Assembly: GCA_023213395.1 (NCBI GenBank)
Contig: CM041465.1
Span: 138,825,741-138,889,740, forward strand
Reading direction: 5' to 3'
Source of the DNA: Cycas panzhihuaensis
Lineage: Eukaryota > Cycadophyta
DNA length: 64,000 nucleotides
Below the pieces are notes generated by a model that had not been told where the DNA came from, ran no database searches, and was given only the letters and a program-made list of their open reading frames with translations. The position numbers were made by a program, and so were the translations under genes. Below, in pieces: positions 1 through 11,332 of the stretch (positions are counted from its first letter, which is position 1; the number at the start of each line of letters is the position of its first letter).

Positions 1-225
1 TATTTCAATATTTTGGTCCACATTATCCTCCACAACTAGGTTAAGGAAGGATAGAGCTACATTATCCTTAGCTCTAAAGGCAGCAAGGGCGACAAGGTCT
101 GGAGGGAATCACATTGTTGGTGTTGTTTGGGTCACATGGGGGAATAGGTTTGGGTATGTCTCCAAATACATAATCCCAAAAATCATTCACGATTAAGAGG
201 TGTTTGACTTGCTCAAATATCAATT
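1..225 (-). pseudogene. Copia gag fragment (element N)
   Basis: Read on the minus strand, the segment encodes the N-terminal gag of a Copia element. It shows VKHLLIVNDFWDYVFGDIPKP, then, after a disrupted stretch, FRAKDNVALSFLNLVVEDNVD. This matches the gag pattern of the better-preserved Copia-F, where NEFWGYV is followed by AWEAKDEIALAFIRMVVD. The fragment runs off the left edge, so the rest of the element would lie outside the window. There is at least one frameshift between the two motifs. I see no LTR or primer binding site attached. Confidence 0.6.
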
Positions 226-2089
226 AACGAATAATTAGAATTGATATAATAATGAGAAATAGGATCTAAAATTTCTTGTAAACAACACTCAACAAAATAT
301 ATCAAAGAACATCATGCACATATTAAATGAGCACAATATGAGGATCAAATTAATTGATGCCTACAACATTATTTTGGTAGAGTTTTGACTCATATCAATT
401 GATCATTACCCATGGGTGAGGACATAGCCATAATTTATAGAGGGCTCAATATCTCACACGCTTACATTTGATTGGGCCTCATGCCGATCGGATCTCATTG
501 GGCCGCTATGAAGCAAATGTGAGTGATGACCCTCAACTAGGATTAGAACATAAAGTTGTGACTTAATATATAAGTACATAAAGTACACGAAGAAGATGTC
601 ATTATATTCCTTTCAAATATGGTGTTTCCTTGTCTAATATGTGAGAGTGTGATTAAGAGGGCAAAAGGAAGCTTACTTCTTGGTCCTCCAAATACCTATC
701 ATTAGTTGGTAGATACCAAGCATGTTTTAAGGATCTAGTTGCAATACATGTTTCCTACTACTCATGTGGGGTAGCTTCAAATGTTGCTTATAAAAGGTTG
801 GTCAAGCTCCTTAGGACCTTTAAAGGTTTCAATATCACTACTTGGCATACTTGTTTGCTCATCGACATGAAGTTCCAAGGTCAAGCACTATGTGCCAAGT
901 GGTTGACATAGGCCATTGGGAGGATGATGCATGAAAGATTATGGCCAGACTCAGCATCAAACTAGTGAGGTCATGCAAAATGAATGGCCCTGTGTTGAAT
1001 GTACGTTGTACATTACACCAATCCGATAAAAGTAGCCAAACCCTTCATCTTTAAATCAATTTGGGGAGTGTGGGAGGATTATAAAAAATTGTTAAATTGG
1101 CATGCCAACAATTCAAGGTGGTCAACCAAAGATGATCAACAACAATTGACGACCTTCGCAAACTAAAGACAATCCAAGCAAATCACAAGACTAGATTGAG
1201 AGCCACACAATCTCGTCCAGAATCCATATGACATCAATATGGCCTGTATTGACTTGCTACAATGAACAACAGTAATTTAAGTACCAAATTATAACTCTAA
1301 AGTATAGGAAATCCCCCACAAAAATTCATGTTCTTTGAAGAAATTTTTGAGCCAAAAAAAATTAAAAGCAAAAGGGCAAGCACAATCAATTTTCTTCTAG
1401 AGCTCATTGCAATTTGCACAAGCCAAATCAAAAGCTAAAACTTTAGAAGCAAGTAGGTCATGCCAAAAACTTTACAGCAACGCCAAATTCAACCCCCTTC
1501 TATATATGTACGCTTTGAAACAAATGAAAGAAGTGCAAAACCCTAACAATCGACAATATTGTTTTTTGGTCATAACCTTCTTTATATATCTCAAAATTAA
1601 TTTTTGTCCATAATTCTGGAAAGTTGCCGAAGAGATGCACAATTTGAGTATAACTTTATTTTTTAGGGTATCATACCCTAAATCCATACAACTATATGGA
1701 AGCATACAAATTTGATTCTTATACACTTACACATCAATAAAATATTTTATTTTGTTGTTTGGACCCCTTTTCGGGCCCTCTATGGTGTATTTTAACCTAT
1801 TTTGGCTAGTATGGTGTGGATTTAGTGACATTTTAGTAATGATTTGGCTTCGTATTGAGAAATCATCACAAACAACACCACATGTCATCAATTAAATGAT
1901 TTATTTAAAAATCACTATATAATTATATCTTGAGAAAACACATGCTTAACTTGGAAAGCTCAAGGTACCATCAAAGTTGTTACCTTTCAAGAAAGCACAA
2001 TACGCTTTGCAAACCAACCATGTCTGCTAAGTTGTGTACATACTTGGTTGCGAAAAGAAAAAATAAAATAAAATAAAACATTTTCACAT
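226..2089. other. No recognisable gene; AT-rich decayed DNA
   Basis: This stretch of about 1.9 kb has only short open frames (68 to 84 codons), with no family resemblance I can see. It may hold the leader or LTR of element N on its left and the lost 5' LTR of Copia-A on its right. I could not find paired LTR ends or a primer binding site in it. Confidence 0.5.
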
Positions 2090-3255
2090 ATGGCTAGTAA
2101 TATGTTAAATGCAATGACGAAAAAGCTCAATGGAGCTTAAAACTATGTTGTTAAGAAACACAAAGTTAAAAACTTGATGACATTAAATGACCTATGGAGA
2201 TACGTTGATGGCACCATTACAAAGGACCCAAATGGCACCATTACATGTGTTGAGTTTGATTCAAAATGTACTATTCCATTAGCCTTAAATCTTTTTGTAA
2301 GTGGCAACATCATAGAAAATATTTGAAATGCGAAAACAACAATAGAAACATGGGATTCCATCACTACATTGTATGAAAACAAAAATGACAAGGATTCTTT
2401 TACTCAAAACTCAATTATTCAACTTATAGTTTATTGAGTCCATGGCAAATCATATGCAAAACATTAAAGGAATCAAGAACCCACTTTCAACAATGGGTGA
2501 AGTTGTGCCTATTAGAGAACTTGACGCTGCCACATTAAAGAGCCTTCCTAAAGACTAGGAAAGCTTCATTACATTTGACCATAATAGGTAAACTAGGTTC
2601 CATAACCTTTAATGAACTGCAACGTGTCCTGTACTATAGCATGAACAATTGTTAAAAGGAAAAGAAAATGGGGAGTCCTCAAGGGCATATATAGCCAAGT
2701 TCAAAAGCAAAAAGACCTATGTATCAAGACCAAACTCTCCCTAAAAGAATGAAGAACACAAGCCACATGCTAACAAAGATTTCTCTAGGAGGGCCAAATA
2801 GGTGTTTGCATCAATGTACTCTAGACGTAATAAATAGGTGTTTGCATGCAAACAAATAGGTGTTTGCATCAATGTCCTCTAGACGTAATAAAGAAAACAC
2901 ACAGATTATTAATTCAAGCACAACTCACCACATGATAGCAACAACAAAACAGTTGCAGGATGTAAAAGAGATTGAAAGTTGAACTATGACCTTCGAAGAA
3001 AATACCACCTTATTAGTAAAGAGAGGTGATAGAATACCAATAGCCATTCCCAGTCAAGAAAAATCCTTTAAAGGAAATGTTTTTCCAATATCAAGATTAG
3101 AGAAAATTTTAATCTCAACTAGTTAGATAGAAAATTAGAATATAAGCATTTTATTCCAAAATAAGAAATGTTTCATAAAAAATCACAAGAATAAAGTAAT
3201 TGTTATAGCTAGAGAAGATGATGACCTTTATAAATTAATGGCTAGCCTTGAAGAT
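2090..3255 (+). pseudogene. Copia-A gag and protease region, decayed (part 1 of 3)
   Basis: The reading starts at ATG 2090 (MASNMLNAMTKKLNG), the usual start of this gag type. It continues through RYVDGTITKDPNG and a TIETWDSITTLYENKND segment, with many stops and frameshifts. Near the end, NKVIVIAREDDDLYKL resembles the stretch between protease and the GAG-pre-integrase domain. The reading is cut at 3260 by Copia-B and resumes at 7789 with LWH-type GAG-pre-integrase sequence, so these are parts of one old element. Coding potential is lost. Confidence 0.65.
2796..2911. repeat. 58-bp tandem duplication in Copia-A gag
   Basis: A segment beginning AAATAGGTGTTTGCATCAAT occurs at 2796 and again at 2854, a period of 58 bp. 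Most of the unit, including CTCTAGACGTAATA, is repeated. It is a local duplication within decayed gag sequence. Confidence 0.65.
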
Positions 3256-3260
3256 TCTAA

Positions 3261-3804
3261 TGTTAAACCTCATGGTTTACCTTATGTTTATAATGTTAAG
3301 CTAATGTATTTTCTATTCTTGTATTATGTGTGCACTTTTGCACTTTTGTACTTTAGGTGTAATTTTATCACTTAAGTGATAAAGTACACACCCACTTTAT
3401 GTCTAGTGACATAACGTTGTAACTTAAGGGTCAAATGACCCCCTTGCACTTTTGCTCACATGAGCTCCCAATGGACACTTGTCCTACATGCAAGCATGCA
3501 TTGCATGATTGACACTTGTCAATCATGCAATAGCCTTTGGCCTCTCATCTTCTTCTATTTAAAGAGGCCTCTCTTCATTGTTGCTCATCTAAGGAGGAGG
3601 AGCTCATTGTTATTCTGTCAGTTTGCTAATCAAGCTGAAATATTCTTTGGTGGTTGGACTAATTCCAACCCCCCATTTCTGGTATCTTGATCTTGCTCCT
3701 ATTTCTCTTTATGTTCTTTATGTTTCATGCTTTCATGCATTTGTAGTATTGTGCTCTTACTTATGATCTTGGGACTAATGTGGCCTAATGCCCATTTTTT
3801 CACA
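3261..3804 (+). repeat. Copia-B 5' LTR
   Basis: The LTR starts TGTTAAACCTCATGG and ends CCATTTTTTCACA. It contains the family palindrome at 3364-3383 and a perfect 13-bp-arm hairpin at 3501-3530. A promoter-like TATTTAAAGAGGCC follows near 3555. The bases just after the LTR are TTTGG, the stump of a primer binding site, and the sequence then jumps straight into gag. Confidence 0.92.
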
Positions 3805-3829
3805 TTTGGATGGAGTACAATTTTGCTTT

Positions 3830-4402
3830 TATCATCAAAAACACGAGATGGTTCACTAAGGGGGATGACATTCAATCAACTTGAAAGCTTATTGCTTCAA
3901 GAAGAACAAATTTATGCTAAGGATAATGAAGAACCATCTACAACAGGTGCTTTCACGGCAAAGGAGCAAATCAAAAATCAAAGCGCATTCACAAAGCGGT
4001 TTGGAAATATGAACATTGGATCTTCCAAGTCCAATGTCGTATGTCATTATTGTGGCAAACGGCCACATTACATGAGTGCGAGAAAGAAGCAAGCGGATCT
4101 TGAAGGCGTCAAAGACAACAAAGACCACGGTCAAAGACAACAAAGGTTCCAACGATCAGAATCCCCTCGACCAAATCGAGGTGCCTATCGAGGAGGTCAA
4201 GAGGTGGGGGTCAAAAGGTGGCTACCAACGCCATTCTAATCGGTTTGCCAATGAAGACAAACTACTTTGTGCATACCAATCATGCAACATTGACAACACT
4301 TGGATTGTCGATTCGGGAGCTTCTCGACATATGACGAGTGAAGAACTCCTATGCAACATCAAGGAAGGTAAAGATCAATCGGTGACCTTTGGAAATCTTT
4401 GA
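3830..4402 (+). pseudogene. Copia-B gag C-terminal part and protease, broken
   Basis: The gag tail reads TRDGSLRGMTFNQLESLLLQ. The zinc knuckle is damaged: CHYCGKRPHYMSARKK lacks the last cysteine and the usual glycine before histidine. A second frame then carries WIVDSGASRHMT, the aspartic protease active-site region with DSGAS intact, around 4308-4345. Frameshifts separate gag from protease. The first two thirds of gag are deleted. Confidence 0.8.
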
Positions 4403-4599
4403 ATCGGTTGAGATTTGTGAATAGGCACCATAGCTCCTTTTCATTCTCCTCAAAATCCTTCCTCATCATTTCCCAGATGATGCCTACTTCATTCCTTCTA
4501 TGGAGAAGAATCTGAACAAGCAACACATGAGCGTACTATTTAAAATGGAAATGTATCATTTGTGACAAAGATGATCGGATCATAAGTAGCCCATGAGGA

Positions 4600-5502
4600 T
4601 CAAGGTCTTTACAAGTTAGATGCCAATAATATTACTCTTGATTACGCTTACTGGTTCCACATCTTTGTCAAAAATTCGATTATGGCATCAACGTCTAGGA
4701 CATTTAAGCCTAGACAATGATGATAAATAAAAGCATGGTGTATGGGCTTCCAAAGATGTATGGTTCAAAATGTCTTTGCAGGCTTGCATAATGGGGACAC
4801 AACATCTGCCTTTTCCTAAAGGCAAAGCATGGCGTGCATCTTATCCTTTGCAATTAGTTCACTCGGACTTGTGTGGACCCATGTCCACCAATCCTTTGGA
4901 GGAGCATTGTACTACATATCTTTTATTGATGACTTCTCTCACAAAGTCCGGGTCTACTTCCTAAAACAAAAATCGAAGCCTTCTCCAAGTTCAAAGAGTT
5001 CAAGGCGGAGTAGAAAATGAATCGGCTACTCAATTGGCACATTAAGGTCGATAATGGAGGTGAATTCACTTCAAATGAATTCAACCAATTTTGCAAGGAT
5101 AATGGAATTCGGAGACAACTCACGACTCCTCATACTCCTCGACAAAATGGAGTCTCAGGAGGATGAATAGAACCTTGGCTAATAAAGCCAAAACAATGAT
5201 GCATGCAAAGGGCTTCCAAGAGCTTCTTGGGCGAAGCATTTCATACTGACCTATGTGGCCAATCAAGTCCTACAACAACGATCCGATATCACACACGAGG
5301 AGGCTTGGTCCGGAAAGAAGCCAACTATCGACCATTTGAGGACATTCTTGCATATATGCACATACCAGATCAACAAAGAACAAAGTTGGACAAACATAGC
5401 CTTAAATGCATCTTTGTAGGATATGCACTCCATAGCAAAGCCTACAAGTTGTATGATCCATTGGGAGAAAATGCATCTCTCAAGAGATGTAATCTTTGTT
5501 GA
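4600..5502 (+). pseudogene. Copia-B GAG-pre-integrase and integrase, frameshifted
   Basis: Recognisable pieces are WHQRLGHLSLD-like sequence near 4685, [12 protein letters not shown] near 4855 and DNGGEFTSNEFNQFCKDNG near 5050-5105. These hold the first and second aspartates and the glutamate of the DDE integrase. The pieces lie in several frames with small deletions compared with Copia-F. The C-terminal LDKHSLKCIFVGYALHSKAY follows at about 5390-5440. Confidence 0.75.
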
Positions 5503-5689
5503 GGATGATCAAAAAGAGTTGGATATGGCATCAATCCAACCCCCCATTGACAAAGGGAAAAAGATTGTTGAGGACTTCCCTTCCCTCAATCTTATACACC
5601 ATGTTCTTCATCGCACCTCTGTACCATCTATTGCATCTTCATCGCTCCACTTGAACCTTCCACTTCATCTTCACTCCGCACTTAGACGA

Positions 5690-6480
5690 AGATATTGAGG
5701 TTCATGCCACGTCATTCGTGGTTACCTAAGTGGTACACTCAAGCAGTGCAGGATGGTCATATCATTGAAGGAAAGCGTCCATCAAAGTATCGACGACAAA
5801 CAAACTTTGCACTTATGGTGAAGTGCTTTCCATTGATGAGCCTACTACCTTTGCGGAGGCTTCACAAAGTGATAGTTGGAAAAGCCATGGATGAGGAGAT
5901 TGAATCCATTCACAAGAATGGTACTTGGGACTTGGTCGGTGCCTCCACACAAGCAGTAATCGGTTGTAAATGGGTCTACAAGACCAAATTCCATTCGATG
6001 GGACACTCAAGCGACGAAAGCAAGACTTGTAGCAAAGGGGTTCAAACAAAAAGAAAGAATTGATTACGAGGAGACCTTTGCTGTAGCAAACATGAACACC
6101 ATCGACTTCTCTTGGCCTTAGGCGCACAATGCAAATGGCCCGTATATCGATGGACGTGAAGAGCGCCTTCCTCAGCGGCGATCTTCAAGAGGAGGTATAC
6201 TTGGAGCAACCTCCACAGTTACAAGGAACAATGCAAGGAGCATTTGGTATGTCGCCTCAAGAAGGCTTTGTATGGCTTGAAGTAAGCTCCTAGGGCATGG
6301 TACGCAAAAATCGATGAATACTTTTTGAGACATGGGTTTCATCGATCCACATCGATTCAAACTTGTATATCAAACATGAACATCACCATGTCATTTATAT
6401 TGCCTTGTATGTAGATGACTTAGTGATCACGTGATGACACTAAGCTCATCAATGTTCTCCAGATGATTTGAAGAGAAGTT
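5690..6480 (+). pseudogene. Copia-B reverse transcriptase, frameshifted
   Basis: Pieces of the RVT_2 domain are present: MDEEIESIHKNGTWDLV near 5888, a CKWVYKTKFHS block near 5968, DVKSAF near 6150-6170 and a YVDD-coding stretch near 6410. Several one- or two-base losses relative to Copia-F break the frame, for example at 5996, 6015, 6103 and 6148. No continuous enzyme can be read. Confidence 0.75.
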
Positions 6481-6689
6481 TTGAGATGGTGATCTCGGAC
6501 TTCTCCATTACTTTCTAGGCTTTGAGGTATGGCGGCTATATCTTCATTTTCCAAGCAAAATATTCTTGGGACATCTTGCGAGATTCGGGATGCACGACGC
6601 AAGGCGGCGCCTACACCCATGGAGAGCGGCACCAAGCTTTCTCTTAATGAGGAAGTTGAACCAAGCGATTCCACTCTTTATTGACATTG

Positions 6690-7190
6690 ATTGGTAGCTT
6701 GATATATCTCACCAACACTGCCCCGACATTTCATTTGCGCTGATTTGCTCTCGCTTCATGTCTCAACCCAATCGAAGCATTGGCAAGCAACAAAACGCAT
6801 ACTCAAGTATATCAAAGGAACATTGCGCTTGGACTTGAGTATGTACATAAGGAGAACTTCACTTTGGAGGGTTCTCGATTAGGATGCCGGGATAGCAAAT
6901 CTACCTCTTTCACCCTTGGTTCAAGAATGTTTCATGGAGTTGCAAGAAGCAACCAAATGTTACCTTGTCCTCCAAGTACAAAGCTGCGGACTGTGAGGCT
7001 ATCTTCTTGGTGACCTTGGATTTATTCATTGTGACAATCAGAGTGTCCTCAAGCTAACTAAGAATCCAGTCTTCCACGCACGAACCAAGCATATTGAAGT
7101 TCACCACCATTTCATCAGGGAGCATGTACACAGTGGTGAGATCACACTTCAATATCGACCAGCCGATAGATATCTTTACCAAGCCACTTG
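6690..7190 (+). pseudogene. Copia-B RNase H and pol C-terminus, frameshifted
   Basis: Fragments match the Copia RNase H: SLIYLTNT, LEYVHKENFTLEG near 6835-6870, and the tail ARTKHIEVHHHFIREH, with ADIFTKPLGRNKFVKFRDG near 7165-7220. The catalytic SDSDWAG region is collapsed by deletion near 6875. Confidence 0.7.
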
Positions 7191-7261
7191 GTAGAAACAA
7201 ATTTGTAAAATTTAGAGATGGTCTTGGAGTCCGACTCAACATTATAAACAATAAGGGGGGG

Positions 7262-7783
7262 TGTTAAACCTCATGGTTTACCTTATGTTTATAATGTTAA
7301 GCTAATGTATTTTCTATTCTTGTATTATGTGTGCACTTTTGCACTTTTGTACTTTAGGTGTAACTTTATCACTTAAGTGATAAAGTACACACTACTATGT
7401 CTAGTGACATAACGTTGTAACAAGGGTCAAATGACCCCTTGCACTTTTGCTCACATGAGCTCCCAATGGACACTTGTCCTACATGCAAGCATGCATTGCA
7501 TGATTGACACTTGTCAATCATGCAATAGCCTTTGGCCTCTCATCTTCTTCTATTTAAAGAGGCCTCTCTTCATTGTTGCTCATCTAAGGAGGAGGAGCTC
7601 ATTGTTATTCGCTAATCAGTATTCTTTGGTGGTTGGACTAATTCCAACCCCCCATTTCTGGTATCTTGATCTTGCTCCTATTTCTCTTTATGTTCTTTAT
7701 GTTTCATGCTTTCATGCATTTGTAGTATTGTGCTCTTACTTATGATCTTGGGACTAATGTGGCCTAATGCCCATTTTTTCACA
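7262..7783 (+). repeat. Copia-B 3' LTR
   Basis: It is a near copy of 3261-3804 but 22 bp shorter. One loss removes most of a TCTGTCAGTTTGC-type stretch near 7610. The 24-bp form of the family palindrome is at 7363-7386 and the hairpin at 7496-7525. The polypurine tract lies directly upstream. Confidence 0.92.
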
Positions 7784-7788
7784 TCTAA

Positions 7789-9588
7789 AGCCTTATTTTT
7801 TTGTGTAAACACAAGATCAATTATGGCATGAAAAAATGGGACATTTAAACTACACAAATTTGAAATTAATGTTTAGATTAAGCATGGTGCATCAATTGCC
7901 TAAAATAGTTGTAGACATGCTCGTGTGAGGAATACATAATTGAAAAGAAAAAGAAAACATAGGAATAGATTTGAGAAGGATAGTGCTTCGAGAGCCAAGA
8001 GAAAACTAGAACTTGTTCATTCCAATCTATGGGATCCGATGAAGACATAGTTACTTAGAGGAACAATATATTTTATGGCATTCACTAATGACTTGTCAAG
8101 AAAGATTTGGGTGTACTTTTTGAGAAATAAGTCACAAGCCTTTGAAACATCTAAGGACTTTAAGCAAGAAGTTGAAAATAAATCATACGTGAGGATGAAT
8201 ATCCTTAGATCAAATAATGAGGGGAGTAACCTTCAAGAAATTTTACCAATTATGTAAGTAGCATGGCATCAAAAGACAATTTTCTACTGCCCACACACCT
8301 TAGCAAAATGGAATACCTAAGAGGATGAATAGGACCGTAGTAGAAAGGGCTAAAGCCATGACTAAAGCAACATATCTTTCAAACTCCTTTTGAGGTGAAG
8401 CAATACTGACAGTAACATATTGGAATAATTAACACTTTACCAAGGCAATCAAGAACACGACACCAAAGAAGGCATGGACGAGCAAAACGCCTACTGTAAG
8501 CCACTTAAAATTTTTTGGATAAAAAGACTTCATGCACAATGCCAAGGAGTCAAGGCAAAAGTTTGACGATAAAAGTAGAAAATCTATTTTTCTTGATTAT
8601 AGTAGTGGAAGTAAAGCCTACATGTTGTATGATCCAAAGACTAAAAAAAATACATGAATCCAAGGGCAGTATTTTTAAATAAAGTAACAAGGAATTGGAC
8701 TTGAATACACTTGAGCCTTAAATAGATAAAGATAAAGCAACCTTAGAATTGCCAAAAACATCAAGTTCCTCCTTAAGTTTACCTAGTTCTTCCTCAAGTT
8801 CACCACCCAATTCTTCAAGCCAACATGAACAATCTAAATTATACAGTACTTTGATGGATGAGGATTTTAAAATCAGAGTAACAAATGCCAAAAAGTTACC
8901 AAGGTGTTATCTAAAAACCGTCTTCGAGTCCTAACTTCTAAAACATGATGGGAAGCGAATTCAAATAAGAGACCTCCACCCCAAATAAATTATATCTTCA
9001 TGGCCCAAGTAATTAGCGGTAATGAGCATTCTACTTTTGAGGAGGCAAATTGGGAAGAAAGTGGAAGAATGCAATGGATGATGAAATATAGTCCATCAAA
9101 AAGAATGATACTTGGGATTTGGTTGAATTACCTAAAGGCAAAGAGGCCATAGGATGCAAATTGATCCATAAGACCAAGTTTATGACTGATGGGTCAATGG
9201 ATAGGCACAAAGCTAGATTGGTGGCCAAAGGGTTCAAACTGAAAGAAGGTATAGATTTTCAAGACACCTTTGCACCAGTAGCCAAGATGATCACCATCAT
9301 AGTTGTTTTGGCCTTTGTAGCACAATGCAATTGAGCAGTGTACCAACTTGATGTTAAAAGTGCCTTCCTCAATGGAGACCTAACAAAAGGGGTCTATTTG
9401 AAGCAACCACCTAGGTATTTTAATAGAGGGAAGGAACATTTTAAGAGAAGGAAGGAACATCCGATTCGTCACCTCAACGAGACATTGTATGGATTAAAGC
9501 AAACTCTCAAAACCTGGTACCAAAAAATAGATGATCATTTTTAGAGACATGGATTTCAAAAATCCTCATCAAATATAAACCCATATAT
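7789..9588 (+). pseudogene. Copia-A pre-integrase, integrase and first part of reverse transcriptase (part 2 of 3)
   Basis: After Copia-B the old element resumes with LWHEKMGHLNYTNLKL-like sequence near 7830. Integrase remnants around 8020-8640 follow, such as LTKDLSRKIWVYFLRNKSQA-like sequence, and then a serine-rich linker near 8740-8830. Reverse transcriptase is clearest at 9119-9334, where DRHKARLVAKGFKLKEGIDF and DTFAPVAKM are read. It continues at 9338-9540 with [20 protein letters not shown] and a LYGLKQ motif. It is cut at 9588 by Gypsy-C; the next residues (YIKV) are found at 23236. Confidence 0.75.
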
Positions 9589-10136
9589 TGAAGCGATCTA
9601 GTTCTATCTTTATAGCAATTTTCCTTAAAATACAGATAAGAATCCACTAAAAAAACAAGAACTGGATACTATGCAACAGAAATTTAACAAAGAAAAGAAA
9701 TTCTAGATTCCACAGAAAGAAATAATAATCTTTATTATCAAATAATACCAAAATAGAACAAAATTACATCAAAATATCTAACTTTCCTATAGAAGTGAGC
9801 TTCCCTCTTAGAGGCAAGGAACCCTCCAAATTGAAGCCCCCCAAATGGGTGAGCTAATTGTAGCCCCATAACCGAAAATATTCAACCAAAAGGGACTCCA
9901 AAGATGGTTTGGGAAGAGGCCCAAGCTCCCTATATATAGCGGTCAAAACCCCTCAAATAGAGGCCGACCAAACAAGATGATAATCTCCATAGAATTGCAC
10001 CCAAAAGAAGTCGGCCAGAAGATGACAGATTCCTTCTGAAATTCCTAGATGAAGTCAACCTCACAGCTATCATTATTCCTAATTATGAAATTGGCCTCAC
10101 AACAAGCATTATTCCTGACTATTCCTTAGGAACACA
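9589..10136 (-). repeat. Gypsy-C 3' LTR
   Basis: On the minus strand it begins TGTGTTCCTAAGG and ends GATCGCTTCA. Directly outside, at 10137-10160, the minus strand reads TTTTTTGAAGGGGAGGGACTTC, the polypurine tract. A CTATATATAG core-promoter candidate is at about 9930-9940. Confidence 0.9.
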
Positions 10137-10186
10137 AGAAGTCCCTCCCCTTCAAAAAATGTTTTGCCCTCAAAGCATTGGTAAGG

Positions 10187-10290
10187 GCCCATTTTTCTGC
10201 ATCCAATCTTCAAATTCCCATGTTGCATCTTCAAGCTCCAATGTTTTCGATTTGATCAGGTATTCTTTTATTATCTGGGAACGTAAATTC
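10187..10290 (-). pseudogene. Gypsy-C chromodomain remnant
   Basis: The minus strand reads EYLIKSKTLELEDATWEFEDW. This has the chromodomain pattern YLIKWK...ATWE...W, with one core tryptophan replaced by serine. The domain binds modified histone H3 in chromoviruses and steers integration. It sits at the C-terminal end of pol, just before the polypurine tract. The longer plus-strand open frame over it is a shadow. Confidence 0.7.
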
Positions 10291-10666
10291 TTGTCCTTGG
10301 TTTTCAATATTCCCCCAGGTTCTACTATCATCATTCCTTCTTCGTCTGTGGAGTCTCTTTTTCACCTAGCTTTTTCTTTAAACAAGACACATGGAAAATG
10401 TTATAAATTTTGCTTTCTGGTGGCAATTTTAACTGATATGCCACTTCTCCTATGCGCTTCTCGATTTGGTACGGTCCGAAGAATCTTGATGATAACTTAT
10501 GTCAATTATTTTGTCTCATCAACATCTGTTTGTAAGGTTGTAATCTTAGGAACACCCATTCCCCTACCTCAAAACTCCGTTCAAATCTTTTCACGTCTGC
10601 TTGTTGTTTCATCCTATTCTCCGCCATCTCCAGATTATTCTTTAGTATTCGAGTTGTTTCTTGCAT

Positions 10667-11330
10667 CTATTCCAGGTTTTTTTGGACTGTTTGAACTTTA
10701 GACATATTAAGCCAATTCAAAAGTGATGGGGGTTCATACCCATATAGCACTTGGAATAGTGACATTTTTGTTGTTGCATGATATGTGGTGTTATACCACC
10801 ACTCAGCCAGATGGAGCCATCGATGCCATTGCATTTGTTTATCTGATGCGATGTTTCTCAAGTATCCCTCCATGCATTTGTTAACTATTTTGGTCTGGCC
10901 GTCTGTGTACGGGTGGTACATCGAGCTCATATGTAGGCTAGTGCCAACTACTTTAAACACCTCCTTCCAAAAGTGACTTGTAAATTTGGGGTCCCTATCA
11001 CTGACTATAATCCTTGGGAAGCCATGTAATCTATGTATTTCTTTCATATATAGTTATGTTATTTGGCTTGCTTTTGCTTCCATCTGAGTTTCTCTGAAGT
11101 GGGTGTATGTAGTCAATCTATCTACCACTACAAAAATTGCATCCTTTCCTTCTGATTGAGGAAGACCTGTGATAAAATCCATAGAGATTTCTTCCCATTT
11201 TTGGTGGGGAATGGGAAGGGGTTATAATAACCCAGGTGTCTTTACAGATTCAGCCTTATTTCTTTAGCACGTTTCACATTTTGACGCAAATCAGAGGACA
11301 TCAAGTTTCAACCCTTTCCAATAAAACAAG
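10667..11330 (-). pseudogene. Gypsy-C integrase
   Basis: On the minus strand the catalytic core begins [19 protein letters not shown] near 11210. It continues to FPRIIVSDRDPKFTSHFWKE and YHPYTDGQTKIVN, with YGYEPPSLLNW at the end. The catalytic aspartates and the glutamate in FWKE are visible. A stop near 11048-11050 separates the N-terminal and C-terminal parts. Confidence 0.82.
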
Positions 11331-11332
11331 TT

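Larger units (their letters stand above)
3261..7783 (+). mobile_element. Copia-B, LTR retrotransposon inserted in Copia-A
   Basis: The element is bounded by LTRs of 544 bp (3261-3804) and 522 bp (7262-7783). Both begin TGTTAAACCT and end in CA. The five bases TCTAA at 3256-3260 and 7784-7788 form an exact target site duplication. The internal part carries gag, protease, integrase, reverse transcriptase and RNase H remnants in Copia order. A purine run ending GGGGGGG (about 7250-7261) before the 3' LTR is the polypurine tract. The leader, primer binding site and first two thirds of gag are missing, so the element is defective. It belongs to the same family as F, G and H. Confidence 0.93.

Noticed and set aside
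3501-3530. Hairpins and repeats considered as a CRISPR-like array or miniature inverted-repeat element
   Set aside because: They are parts of LTRs, occur once or twice per LTR, have no regular spacers and no target duplication of their own.
3460-3690. 76-codon open frame in the Copia-B LTR, repeated at 7431
   Set aside because: It lies wholly or mainly inside an LTR and repeats in both LTR copies; there is no sign that it is translated.
10159-10701. 180-codon plus-strand open frame
   Set aside because: It lies antisense to the end of Gypsy-C integrase and its chromodomain; it has no family resemblance of its own.
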